From an uncultured Verrucomicrobiales bacterium (GTDB lineage: Bacteria; Verrucomicrobiota; Verrucomicrobiia; Verrucomicrobiales; Akkermansiaceae), in assembly GCA_937928735.1 (NCBI GenBank), contig CALFVF010000001.1, positions 62,001 to 126,000 of the forward strand: a stretch of DNA of 64,000 nt, in the 5' to 3' direction. The notes beneath the pieces are model-generated. The model had not been told where the DNA came from. It did not search any database and worked only from the letters and a program-made list of their open reading frames with translations. This document shows positions 35,942 through 44,455 of the stretch, one piece after another; within the stretch, counting starts at the first letter, position 1; the number at the start of each line of letters is the position of its first letter. The position numbers and the translations under genes were made by a program.

Positions 35942-35998
35942 AACAATAATTTGAAGATAATTTTTTAAGCAAATAGTTAAGAGAGTAATGTTAATGTA

Positions 35999-37312
35999 TT
36001 AAATATTTTGTAAACTTCTCGTGGAGTCGCCAATTCGCTGTGGATGGATATTGTATTTTTCTAGCATGGCTAAATAAAGGTTTGTCATCGGGGTGTCTTT
36101 TGGCTGACGTAGGTGGCGCCCTGGTTGTAATCCTGCTGAGCGCCCTCCTGCCAAGATGACTGGTAAGTTATCGTGGTTGTGGCGATTGCCATCACTAATA
36201 CAGCTACCGTAGACGACCATGGTGTTGTCAAGGAGGCTTGTATCTCCTTCTTTGTATTGCTGCATTTTTTCAAGAAAGTAGGCGAATTGCTCAGCGTAGA
36301 ACGTATCGATTTGTGCGAGTTTTTCCAAGTTGTCTAGTTTGCCTTTATGGTGGGAGAGGGTGTGGTGTCCTTCGTTGATGCTGATGGAGGGGAAGACTTG
36401 AGTTCCCGCTTCTCTTCCCATCATGAAGGTGCTGATTCTAGTCGTGTCTGTCTGGAAGGCTAGGAAGTTGAGATCCATCATGAGGCGCATTTTCTCAAGG
36501 TAACTGTAGTTCTCTTTTTCTGGGAGATCGAGAGAGATTTCTGCTGTATCGGTCTGTTCAAATTGCGCTGAGCGCTCGATTCGCTGCTCGATTTCGCGCA
36601 GGGACGTGAAGTACTCATCGAGCTTGTCACGATCACTGAGTGCGAGGGTTTTCTTGAGGGGTTTTGAGGTTTCCAGCACATAGTCTAAGACGCTTTTTTG
36701 ATACGCTCGGCGCTTGGCGTCTTGGGTGGCGGAGCCTGAGCCAAAGAGCTTCTCAAAGAGGGCGCGTGGACTAGTCTCGGGTGGCATGGGGGACTTTTCA
36801 TTGCGCCATGAGAGGTTATTGACGTAGGCGCAGGAATAGCCGCTGTCACAGGCTCCCGATCTGGACTCTTGGCCTGTGTAGAGTTCTAGTGAGGGGAGTT
36901 TGGTCTGGTAGCCGATTTCTTGTGCGGCGATTTGATCCACTGAAATGCCGTTCCGTATGTTAGATCCAGCTGTCTTATTGGCCTGGCAACCTGTGAGAAA
37001 TGTCGCAGAGGCTCTGGCGTGATCCCCTGCGCCGTCTCCATTGGGAAATGCTCTGTCGTGATTGAGACCACTAATGATTTGAAATTCACTCTTCAGGTGG
37101 GATAGGGGCTCTAGTGAGGTGTTTAAGGTGTAGTCTTTGCCTTCTCCGATAGGTCTCCAGCGCTCTTCATTAACACCGTTAGGAATGTAGAAGTAGGCCA
37201 TCCGAAGTGGGTTCTTTATTCCTGCGTTATCTAGATGACTTTCTGCATAACTCTCTAGATTGGGCAGGCTAAGTGAGGCGGCGAGGCCACTGAGAAATTG
37301 GCGGCGTTTCAT
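35999..37312 (-). CDS. DUF1552 family exported protein
   Basis: A 437-residue protein with a Tat-type leader (MKRRQFLSGLAASLSLP). Family segments are LRMAYFYIPNGVNEERWRP, SGLNHDRAFPNGDGAGDHARASATFLTGC, DLNFLAFQTDTTRISTFMMGREAG and MVVYGSCISDGNRHNHDNLPVILAGG. The fold is related to DUF1501 proteins; the activity is unknown. It is the regular partner of the DUF1592-type gene, whose stop lies 4 bp upstream of its start, so the two form an operon. Confidence 0.92.
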   Translation of the reverse strand: MKRRQFLSGLAASLSLPNLESYAESHLDNAGIKNPLRMAYFYIPNGVNEERWRPIGEGKDYTLNTSLEPLSHLKSEFQIISGLNHDRAFPNGDGAGDHARASATFLTGCQANKTAGSNIRNGISVDQIAAQEIGYQTKLPSLELYTGQESRSGACDSGYSCAYVNNLSWRNEKSPMPPETSPRALFEKLFGSGSATQDAKRRAYQKSVLDYVLETSKPLKKTLALSDRDKLDEYFTSLREIEQRIERSAQFEQTDTAEISLDLPEKENYSYLEKMRLMMDLNFLAFQTDTTRISTFMMGREAGTQVFPSISINEGHHTLSHHKGKLDNLEKLAQIDTFYAEQFAYFLEKMQQYKEGDTSLLDNTMVVYGSCISDGNRHNHDNLPVILAGGRSAGLQPGRHLRQPKDTPMTNLYLAMLEKYNIHPQRIGDSTRSLQNI

Positions 37313-37316
37313 CGTA

Positions 37317-39707
37317 TTATGGGTTTGGGCGTTTCATTTGGAAGGGTGTGCTCTCGCAGATGGCGAGAATAAGTTGGTGAGCGCTGTAATCGTGCTCTTG
37401 GACTTGTTTGGCTATAGCGTGAAGGGTGGGCTTGTCATAGTATTCTATGCCACGTCCTAGACTATAAGTCATTATTTTAGAAATAAGGCAATGTAGAAAC
37501 TCAGAGCGCTTGGTCTCATAGAGAATATGGCGAAGCTCTGTCGCATCCTGGAAGGTTTCCCCTGTGATGAGTTTGCCCTTTGAGTCGATAGCCTCACCTT
37601 GAGTGTGATCTCGCCAGCGCCCGATAGCATCATAGTTCTCAAAGGCGAGTCCTATGGGATCCATAAGGTTATGGCAGCCTGCGCAGTCGGGGTTTTTCCT
37701 GTGTAAGGCGAGTTGCTCGCGGAGCTTGAGAGTCTGGTCATCCGCTGCATTTTCAGAAAGGGCAGGGATGTTAGGAGGTGGGGGTGGGGCTGGAGTGTCG
37801 AGGATATTTTCGAGAATAAATTGGCCACGGAGTACGGGAGATGTGCGAAGGGGTGTGGATGTTAGGCTGAGAAGGGAGGCGTGTGTGATGATGCCGCCGC
37901 GTCTATTGTTAGGGAGTGTAGTCTTTCTAAACTGTGGGCCATCGATGCCGCGAATGTCGTAGTGGTGTGCGAGTTGGTCATTGAGGTAGGTGTAATTAGA
38001 GTCTAGTAGACGGAGTAGGTTTTTGTTGTTTTGGAAAATTTCTGTGAGATAGAGCTGTGTTTCCTCGCGCATGAGTTGGCGTAGCTCGAGAGTGGCTTCG
38101 GGGTAGAGCTGGGGGTTCGGGGTGAGTTTTTCGAGGTCGCGGAGTTTGAGCCATTGGCCAGAGAAGTTGGTGATGAATTGCTCAAATTTTTTGTCTTTGA
38201 TCATCCGAAGTACCTGCTTGCTGAGCTGGGCGCGAAGCTGACCAGTATCAGCTAGTTCTCTGAGAGTCTTGTCCGGTGTAGTGGACCAGAGAAAGTAGGA
38301 GAGGCGTGTGGCCAGCGCGTGTTCGCTGATCGGTGTAGCCCGTGTGTGTTTGTTATTGGTCTGTGTTGTGGGTTCTTCCTTGAAGAGGAAGTCGGGTGAG
38401 ATGAGGATAGCTTGCAAAGCAAGTGCGAGACCTTGCTCAAAGGTGTCGCCATTGTTAGCCGCAGTCTGAAGAAAACCTAGAAGAGGTCTGATCTCCTCAT
38501 GGGAAACTGGGCGGCGAAATGCTTTATTGGCAAAGGCAAAGAGGATTCTATGGGCATAGTCGTTATCAGATTCTGAGTGCATGCGCGCAGGGAATACTTG
38601 TGTGGCCTTTTTGGCGTGATCGAGAATGGGGCCAATGATGTTTATGTTTTCGATAAACAAGTTCCTATCGCTACCAGTCTCTGGGTCATAGTAGTCGTTT
38701 AGAAAATGAATGCTTAGAGCACGCTGCTTGTCACTTAGTTCTGTCTCTAGAGTGTAGGTTTTAGGAGCGGTTTTTTGGGCAAGGACCTCGAAGGTCTGGA
38801 GGGGGACTCCGTGGAGCTGGACTTGCATTTTTGCGTGCTCGCCGAGAGCTTCTGTCGAGTAAGCGCGGATTTCTATTCTGTATTTTCCTTGGGCGAGTTG
38901 TTTGATCGGGTAGCGAGCTTGGCCTTCTGTCATGAGCAGGTAGGCGTGATCGGTGAGGAGTCCATTGCCATCGAGTCGCTTGAGGGGAACTGTTTTGACT
39001 GGGTTTTTGTAGTGTAGGTTTTGGAGAGCTTGGCCGATGGCAGTTTCGGCGGCATTGAGGTATTTTTCGATGTGGGAAGGCGAGGTGCTGAGAGCACCAC
39101 CTATGGTGTCAAAGCCGTGGCCAGTATCATCAGGGGGGAGCAGTGCTTTGAGATTTGAGGTGACATGGAGGAGGTCTCGTAGCGTATTTTCATATTCGGT
39201 GGCATTGAGCCTACGCAGGGTGACATGACCAGGGTCTGGGTGATTCGGGTCGATTGCAAAGATTGTGCTCTCGATCCACTCGAGGACTTTCTGAGTTTCC
39301 TCAGCACTGGGCTGAGGCTTATCCTCTGGAGGCATGAGCTTGAGTGATAGATGTTCCTGAATGTGCTGCCAGGTTTTCCGCTCGGCAGTCATGGATTCGA
39401 GTGACTCATAGAGATCCAAGTCGAGCCCCCCCTCATCAGATCCATCCATATGGCACTCATAGCAATATTCAGTCAGAATGGGCAAGATCTCTGTCTGGTA
39501 GTGGCGAAAGGTCACTAAGCTCTGAGCGGAGTCACTAGGTTTCTTCTCTTGGGCAAAAATGACTGATGAGAAATGGAAGCAAAAGGCCAGCAAGCACACT
39601 GATATGGAAGAAACCACTCTGGAGAGCGCTCTGAGAAGTAAGAGCCCTAGTGAGAAGGAAGAATATCCCAGATTTGAGGGATGGGTTCTGTGTGATTCTA
39701 AATCCAT
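37317..39707 (-). CDS. Planctomycete-type cytochrome protein of the DUF1592 group (DUF1587/1592/1588/1585)
   Basis: A 796-residue exported protein. After a long hydrophobic leader it has a cytochrome-like motif (TEYCYECHMDG, about residue 85), then DUF1587 (VTLRRLNATEYENTLRDLL), a middle domain with IEIRAYSTEALG that is carbohydrate-binding-like, DUF1592 (HALATRLSYFLWSTTPDKTL), DUF1588 (PLRTSPVLRGQFILENILDTPAPPP, then DCAGCHNLMDPIGLAFENYDAIGRWR with a second CxxCH) and DUF1585 at the end. It is the first gene of the operon with DUF1552. The start Met at 39707 precedes a rather long leader; no better internal Met was found. Confidence 0.9.
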   Translation of the reverse strand: MDLESHRTHPSNLGYSSFSLGLLLLRALSRVVSSISVCLLAFCFHFSSVIFAQEKKPSDSAQSLVTFRHYQTEILPILTEYCYECHMDGSDEGGLDLDLYESLESMTAERKTWQHIQEHLSLKLMPPEDKPQPSAEETQKVLEWIESTIFAIDPNHPDPGHVTLRRLNATEYENTLRDLLHVTSNLKALLPPDDTGHGFDTIGGALSTSPSHIEKYLNAAETAIGQALQNLHYKNPVKTVPLKRLDGNGLLTDHAYLLMTEGQARYPIKQLAQGKYRIEIRAYSTEALGEHAKMQVQLHGVPLQTFEVLAQKTAPKTYTLETELSDKQRALSIHFLNDYYDPETGSDRNLFIENINIIGPILDHAKKATQVFPARMHSESDNDYAHRILFAFANKAFRRPVSHEEIRPLLGFLQTAANNGDTFEQGLALALQAILISPDFLFKEEPTTQTNNKHTRATPISEHALATRLSYFLWSTTPDKTLRELADTGQLRAQLSKQVLRMIKDKKFEQFITNFSGQWLKLRDLEKLTPNPQLYPEATLELRQLMREETQLYLTEIFQNNKNLLRLLDSNYTYLNDQLAHHYDIRGIDGPQFRKTTLPNNRRGGIITHASLLSLTSTPLRTSPVLRGQFILENILDTPAPPPPPNIPALSENAADDQTLKLREQLALHRKNPDCAGCHNLMDPIGLAFENYDAIGRWRDHTQGEAIDSKGKLITGETFQDATELRHILYETKRSEFLHCLISKIMTYSLGRGIEYYDKPTLHAIAKQVQEHDYSAHQLILAICESTPFQMKRPNP

Positions 39708-39944
39708 GGAGAGTTTATAGGAAGCTGAGCAAGTAGGTGTATTCTAAAACAATACGTGAAATGAAGCGTATTTCATTCGGAAACTCTCGATATTGGCAGT
39801 TTTCTGCTGTGTGGAGATAGTTTTAAGAAGGTTATTTGAGTGATGAGTCTTATTTAAGCATGAGAAAATGGCAGAATCTGTACAGCATTGGTGTAAAACG
39901 AGTCGTGGTTTGAAGGATGGGTTTTATGCTTTGTAGGGATGATC

Positions 39945-40106
39945 TAATACCAACTCAAAAAACTAACTGATCGAATTCGCTAGTTCTATGACGAGATGCC
40001 ATCGTTGTCACTCATCGGAGATGCTCGCATCACCGATGAGTTTCGCCTTGATCCCCTGTCAAATCTCTTCGCGCTTTCTATCAGTTAGTTTTCTTTATTG
40101 GTATAA
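39945..40106 (+). mobile_element. 156-bp palindromic MITE-like element, copy 2
   Basis: Core 39948-40103 (TACC to GGTA) flanked by TAA on both sides. This copy differs from copy 1 by paired changes: the end arms carry CTGAT and ATCAG where copy 1 has CTGGT and ACCAG, and the inner arms ACTCATCGG (40010-40018) and CCGATGAGT (40033-40041) are perfectly complementary. It lies in the gap upstream of the lipoprotein gene. Confidence 0.85.
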
Positions 40107-40147
40107 TAGTTGCTGTTTTGGAGACTTGTTGGTATTTGAGTCGCGCT

Positions 40148-40969
40148 ATGAAATTATTTTGGATTCAAATTTGGATGTCTCTGTATGTTAGTGTTAGTCT
40201 CGTTAGTTGTAGTCATTCCATGATTCACTCTTCCCCTGGTACTCTTGATTTACTAGGGAAGACAGAAGTAAGTGAACGAGCTGATGGTGGCATTGAGATT
40301 GAAGTGGAAGCAGGGAACTTTAATCAGAAAGCAGTCGCTCTAGAAGGGTTTCATTTGAAGGCCCAAAAGAAATATAAAACAGGGTCTTATGCCTATGCAT
40401 ATAATGTTCGCCAGACTGGAGAGAATAAGCATACGGGTGATGCGGGGCTGACATCGAGTATTTTAGTTGCAAATAGTAGTAGTGCTCTGGAAGCAGGAAT
40501 ATTTGCAGCGGGGACTCATTTTTTCGCTGAAGCATACAGTGGCGATACTTATGAAGTGAAAGGCTATGCGAAACCAAGGCAGAAAGTATCTCTTGCAGCG
40601 GGATCATCTGTTTACATTAACTATGTAGATTTTCCTGAACTCATTGGCAAATATGACGCGAAAGACAAAAAATTACTGAACCGCTCTATTGTGGAGGTAC
40701 TTTTGGATCTCAAACTTAATCCTGTGGCAACGAAGTCAAAAGCCCGGTACGTTCTTGATGTGACGACGCTACGTTGGGCAGCTGGCTTAGTTTCGACACA
40801 AGAGGCTACAGTGGAACTTGTCTTGAGAAAAAATAAGACAAAAAGACCAATTGCGCAGGCCTTTCTCAAAGAAAAACCAAAAGGCATTCTCCCTTCTACA
40901 AGAGATGTAGATGAGTATATTCTGACAAGAATCAGAAGAGGTTTTGATGAAATGCTTAGAGTTCAATAA
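40148..40969 (+). CDS. Lipoprotein of unknown function
   Basis: About 273 residues from ATG 40148 (MKLFWIQIW). The signal peptide ends in the lipobox LVSC, so the mature N-terminus would be lipid-modified. The mature protein is polar, with a beta-rich appearance (YAYAYNVRQTGENKHTGDAG, VYINYVDFPELIGKYDAKDKK) and a C-terminal helical stretch DEYILTRIRRGFDEMLR. I do not recognise a family. It starts 42 bp after copy 2 of the repeat, so the repeat may influence its 5' region. Confidence 0.68.
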   Translation: MKLFWIQIWMSLYVSVSLVSCSHSMIHSSPGTLDLLGKTEVSERADGGIEIEVEAGNFNQKAVALEGFHLKAQKKYKTGSYAYAYNVRQTGENKHTGDAGLTSSILVANSSSALEAGIFAAGTHFFAEAYSGDTYEVKGYAKPRQKVSLAAGSSVYINYVDFPELIGKYDAKDKKLLNRSIVEVLLDLKLNPVATKSKARYVLDVTTLRWAAGLVSTQEATVELVLRKNKTKRPIAQAFLKEKPKGILPSTRDVDEYILTRIRRGFDEMLRVQ

Positions 40970-41068
40970 TAGTAAAATTGCGCGCCACTCGATGTGGGAT
41001 TGGACTTAAAAGAAACCCATTTGGTTCATTGGAAATGATGGCGGAGCTCCTTCTACAGAAAGGCTGAA

Positions 41069-41109
41069 AAGAGTGTTTTCACGCTGAAGTAGAAGCAAAA
41101 AACACTCTT
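41069..41109. other. Inverted repeat, possible weak terminator
   Basis: Arms AAGAGTGTTTT (41069-41079) and AAAACACTCTT (41099-41109) are perfectly complementary with a 19-nt spacer. It lies between the lipoprotein and HELTH genes and may terminate the former; there is no T-run after it. Confidence 0.45.
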
Positions 41110-41154
41110 GTCAGAGCTGCTTATTTAAGACATCTTAATTAAGTTCATGACGCT

Positions 41155-42045
41155 ATGGCTCGACCCCGCAAACAGACAGCAAAAAAGCGACCCCGTGCAA
41201 ATTCACGTGCGGGTAGGGCATCGCTGTGGGGTACGATCCAGCAGGCGAATCAACGCGCCCATCAGCGTGCGAACCGACGCATGGCGAGGCGTAAGGGCTT
41301 AACCTCTAAGCATGCGGCTATTGCGGAGCTCGCCGAGCCTGATTATTCGCTGAATTATGTCGAGTTATTTTGGCGCTACGTACTTGGGCTGCTGCTACTC
41401 ATTCCCGCAGTGATTAGTACTCAGGCGATCTTTACATTGGATACCAATATAGGGCCGACTTATGACTGGATACAGCTCTTTGGTTCGCAGCAATTTGTCT
41501 GCTTTGGTGGGGGTGCATTTTTGATGTGTCTGTGGTTTTTTACCAAGTTGTTTCAAGAATACTTTCTCTATCTCTACGTGTTAGGTCATGAGCTGACGCA
41601 TGCGGTTTTCATCTATCTCTGCGGTGGAAAAGTATCAGACTTCTCCGTCACTAAGGACGGTGGTTATGTGATGACAGATAAGTCCAATATTCTCATCGCA
41701 CTCTCTCCCTACTTTGTGCCGTTTTGGTCCGTTATATTCCTCGCGGTAACTTCCTTGTTAGGTTTACTTATAGAAAGCTCTTATTTCTCACAAGTGCTGT
41801 ACTTAGGTATTGGGTGGACGTGGACATTTCACCTGCTTTGGACGCTGTGGATGATTCCCAGAGATCAGCCTGATTTGAAAGAAAATGGTACATTCTTTTC
41901 TCTCGTTGTGATCTATTTGGCAAACGTGCTAGTGGTGGCACTGCTCTTATGCACAGCTCCTGGTGGCCTCAGCTTTAAGATTTATGTCGCTCGCTGGCTG
42001 GCCTTGGCTAAGGAGTACTGGGACTGGTCGCTATCTTATCTCTAG
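41155..42045 (+). CDS. Polytopic membrane protein with HELTH metal motif (M50-like)
   Basis: A 296-residue protein. The first 70 residues are strongly basic (RPRKQTAKKRPRANSRAGR, RRMARRKG). It then has about five membrane helices. In one of them LGHELTHAVFIYLCGGKVSDFSV (His145-Glu146-x2-His149) is an HExxH zinc motif followed by Gly-Gly, as in site-2-protease-like peptidases. A second acidic ligand of the M50 family (NxxPxxxxD) is not obvious, so it may be a related or inactive protein. A plausible role is intramembrane proteolysis, but this is only suggested by the motif. Confidence 0.65.
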   Translation: MARPRKQTAKKRPRANSRAGRASLWGTIQQANQRAHQRANRRMARRKGLTSKHAAIAELAEPDYSLNYVELFWRYVLGLLLLIPAVISTQAIFTLDTNIGPTYDWIQLFGSQQFVCFGGGAFLMCLWFFTKLFQEYFLYLYVLGHELTHAVFIYLCGGKVSDFSVTKDGGYVMTDKSNILIALSPYFVPFWSVIFLAVTSLLGLLIESSYFSQVLYLGIGWTWTFHLLWTLWMIPRDQPDLKENGTFFSLVVIYLANVLVVALLLCTAPGGLSFKIYVARWLALAKEYWDWSLSYL

Positions 42046-42136
42046 AGCCTTAGTTCTTGGTAAGAAAGTTGAAGGGAGGAATTTGAGGGGAGGAATTGGC
42101 ATTGATTTCGAGTGTGGCTTTGACCATCTTTAGAGA

Positions 42137-42577
42137 ATGAAATCTCAGAGGCTCTCTATCCCACAGTATGCTATGGCGCTAGCTCATGTTGCGAGTTTGC
42201 GATCTGAGGATCCTTATCGTAAGGTAGGGGCAGCCGCTCTGGATTATGATAACCGAGTGATTGGCACTGCCTACAATGGTCTCGCTCCGGGCTTTGATCC
42301 TCCAGAAGGCTTTTGGGATGACCGTGATCAGAGACAAAAATTCATGCTGCACGCGGAAGTGAATTTATGCAGCTTATTTCGGCGGGGAGAAGCGCGTGTG
42401 ATTGCGACCACTACGATGCCCTGCACCTCGTGTATGCAGACTCTCTGTGCTTACGGGGTCGAGGAGGTATATTACTCAGAGCTCTATAAGGCATCTGATG
42501 CACCCGAAATCGCGAAGACGTATGGAGTCACACTCGAACAAGTCGCGTCCTATCCTGTGGTCACGGGAGAAATGTAG
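42137..42577 (+). CDS. dCMP/cytidine deaminase family protein
   Basis: A 146-residue zinc-dependent deaminase. The ligands are in HAEVN (about residues 73-77) and PCTSCMQTLCAYG (about 95-107), the arrangement HAE...PCxxC of deoxycytidylate deaminases, and SEDPYRKVGAAALDYDNRVIGTAYNG is the typical N-terminal segment. It probably makes dUMP from dCMP for thymidylate synthesis. The gene has no clear operon partner. Confidence 0.9.
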   Translation: MKSQRLSIPQYAMALAHVASLRSEDPYRKVGAAALDYDNRVIGTAYNGLAPGFDPPEGFWDDRDQRQKFMLHAEVNLCSLFRRGEARVIATTTMPCTSCMQTLCAYGVEEVYYSELYKASDAPEIAKTYGVTLEQVASYPVVTGEM

Positions 42578-42668
42578 TGGTGGTTTTTTTCAGAGAAATG
42601 ACGTGTTTCTGTCTGTTTATGGCTTTGACCTCGCTCCCTCAATGACCCATAAATAGACTGTGAATACA

Positions 42669-44375
42669 ATGAAGCAGTTAACGAAATATATACGAATGGT
42701 AGGCGTGGGAGCAGGAATGCTGTTGCCACTGGTGAGCTCAGCGAAAACGGTCGTTATTTCTCAGGCATCTCCCGCTGGAGGTTCCGTTTCCGAAGGGAAA
42801 ATGGAGGTTATAGGAGGCTTTAAGACCTCGAAAATTATTCTTTCAGAAATCGACCTAGATTCTGATGGAGATGCTTCTGATTCTGTCGTGCTACACTTAA
42901 AGCACCTTAACTTGAGGTGGAAAGAGAAAGAAAAGAACTTTATGTTAGGTGGCGGCAAGGGCAAAGAACTGACCGCAAAAGAGCACGCAGAATGTGCCGT
43001 TCTAATTGAAAAACTTATCTTATCCAGCGGGCGCCCTGCCCTTAAGTCAGAAACAGCGATTGCAGGGTTCCACTTGAGCGGCTTCTCAGCCAAAGACGGA
43101 GAGAGTGTGCGAGTCACAGGCATCGCAGAAGAAGAAATGGTCTACAAGCAGGCTTCTGTTTTATTAAAGGGAGGGCCTGAGAGAGCATTCTTTATAGCAC
43201 CCGGAGAGGGCTCCCAGTGGTCGCTAAAAGCCTTTGACATCACTTTGAGTGTTGAGGTGCAGGATAAGGATAAAGTAGGAGCGTTTCAAAAAGGGGAACA
43301 TTTCCAAGTGTATGGACTGAGTCGTCAGAATGGGGAAGTGTTTTCCCTCCAAGCCTCTGGCCGTGCAGATGGGTCTCAATTTCGCTTTGGCAAGGCGACT
43401 CGCACAGATTTGGGGTTTCATGCCAATGGCATGACAAAGGGAATGGATCAGGATGTGCTCTACACACTAGGGCATCGCCTTGAAAATGGAAAAGAGATCT
43501 ACATGAAATCAGCGTCTTTGTTAGATGATGCTGGAACTATTGTGAAGACTTATACTGGTGCTGGTCATGCGATCGCTGATGAAATGTCTGTGGATCGCAC
43601 AGGCAAGTACCTCGTGGCTTCCCATTATCGTAGTGGAGTGATCCAGAGCTTTCCAATTCTCGAAGATAAAACTCTAGGAAACCAGATCCAGCAATTAGAC
43701 GAAAGCCGAACCTCTGGGCATTATGTGGAATTCAGCCAAGATAACAAAAGCGTCTACATTCCCTATGTGAAAGACCAAACCGCACTCTATCAGTTTGCTT
43801 TTGATGAGACCACAGGAATGCTGAAAGCACACGACCCAAAGGACATCGGAGCTAAGGGAGGCCCGAGGCATCTCTATGCTCACCCGAGTGGAACGATGGT
43901 GTATTCGAGTAATGAGCAGCAAATGGGGGTGTCTGCCTATCGCTCTGATGAGGTAGGTCGTTTAACGCATGCACAGAGCGTGGATCCAGAAGTTTTAACT
44001 CCAGGGGAAGAAGTGAAGGCGAAGCTGAACTCATCCTTTCTCCAAGCAAGTGCGGATGGGCGTTTTTTATTTGTAGGGACAAGGGATCGATCTGACGATG
44101 ATAGAGATAGAATCACAAGCTACCAAGTGGCAGAAGACGGCTCTGTGAAAAAGGTATCGGTGGTCGCTTACCCTTATAAAATACCATGGGGCTGTGCTTT
44201 GTCACCCGATGGGAACTACCTCATCGTGAACTCAGTCGCCTTTGAACAATCTGGTGGCGTGCACCGTATTTGTGCCTTTCACATCAATCAGCAAACAGGA
44301 GCACTACGTGAAGTCGCCTCTCTGCCCATTGTTGAGCAGATGTTTTCTATCCTCTCAGTACCTAGCGTGCTGTAG
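42669..44375 (+). CDS. Exported beta-propeller protein (lactonase family) with extra N-terminal domain
   Basis: About 568 residues from ATG 42669; the frame also allows GTG 42660. A signal peptide ends near SSAK. Residues 30 to about 250 form a domain I do not recognise. The rest resembles 6-phosphogluconolactonase-type seven-bladed propellers (HAIADEMSVDRTGKYLVASHYRSG, GPRHLYAHPSGTMVYSSNEQ, WGCALSPDGNYLIVNS). Such exported propellers often have no proven lactonase activity, so the name is only a fold assignment. The gene stands alone, convergent with the PepSY gene. Confidence 0.8.
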   Translation: MKQLTKYIRMVGVGAGMLLPLVSSAKTVVISQASPAGGSVSEGKMEVIGGFKTSKIILSEIDLDSDGDASDSVVLHLKHLNLRWKEKEKNFMLGGGKGKELTAKEHAECAVLIEKLILSSGRPALKSETAIAGFHLSGFSAKDGESVRVTGIAEEEMVYKQASVLLKGGPERAFFIAPGEGSQWSLKAFDITLSVEVQDKDKVGAFQKGEHFQVYGLSRQNGEVFSLQASGRADGSQFRFGKATRTDLGFHANGMTKGMDQDVLYTLGHRLENGKEIYMKSASLLDDAGTIVKTYTGAGHAIADEMSVDRTGKYLVASHYRSGVIQSFPILEDKTLGNQIQQLDESRTSGHYVEFSQDNKSVYIPYVKDQTALYQFAFDETTGMLKAHDPKDIGAKGGPRHLYAHPSGTMVYSSNEQQMGVSAYRSDEVGRLTHAQSVDPEVLTPGEEVKAKLNSSFLQASADGRFLFVGTRDRSDDDRDRITSYQVAEDGSVKKVSVVAYPYKIPWGCALSPDGNYLIVNSVAFEQSGGVHRICAFHINQQTGALREVASLPIVEQMFSILSVPSVL

Positions 44376-44455
44376 AGCTCTGTGGAGAGTGAATTTGGTT
44401 GTGACTCGCAATCAGGAAGAAGGTGTCGCGATAAATAGAGTCTGAATGAAATCGA

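Noticed and set aside
42669-43400. Hcp/type VI secretion-like N-terminal domain on the propeller protein
   Set aside because: The first impression rested on a few residues only; no Hcp signature or type VI genes are present.
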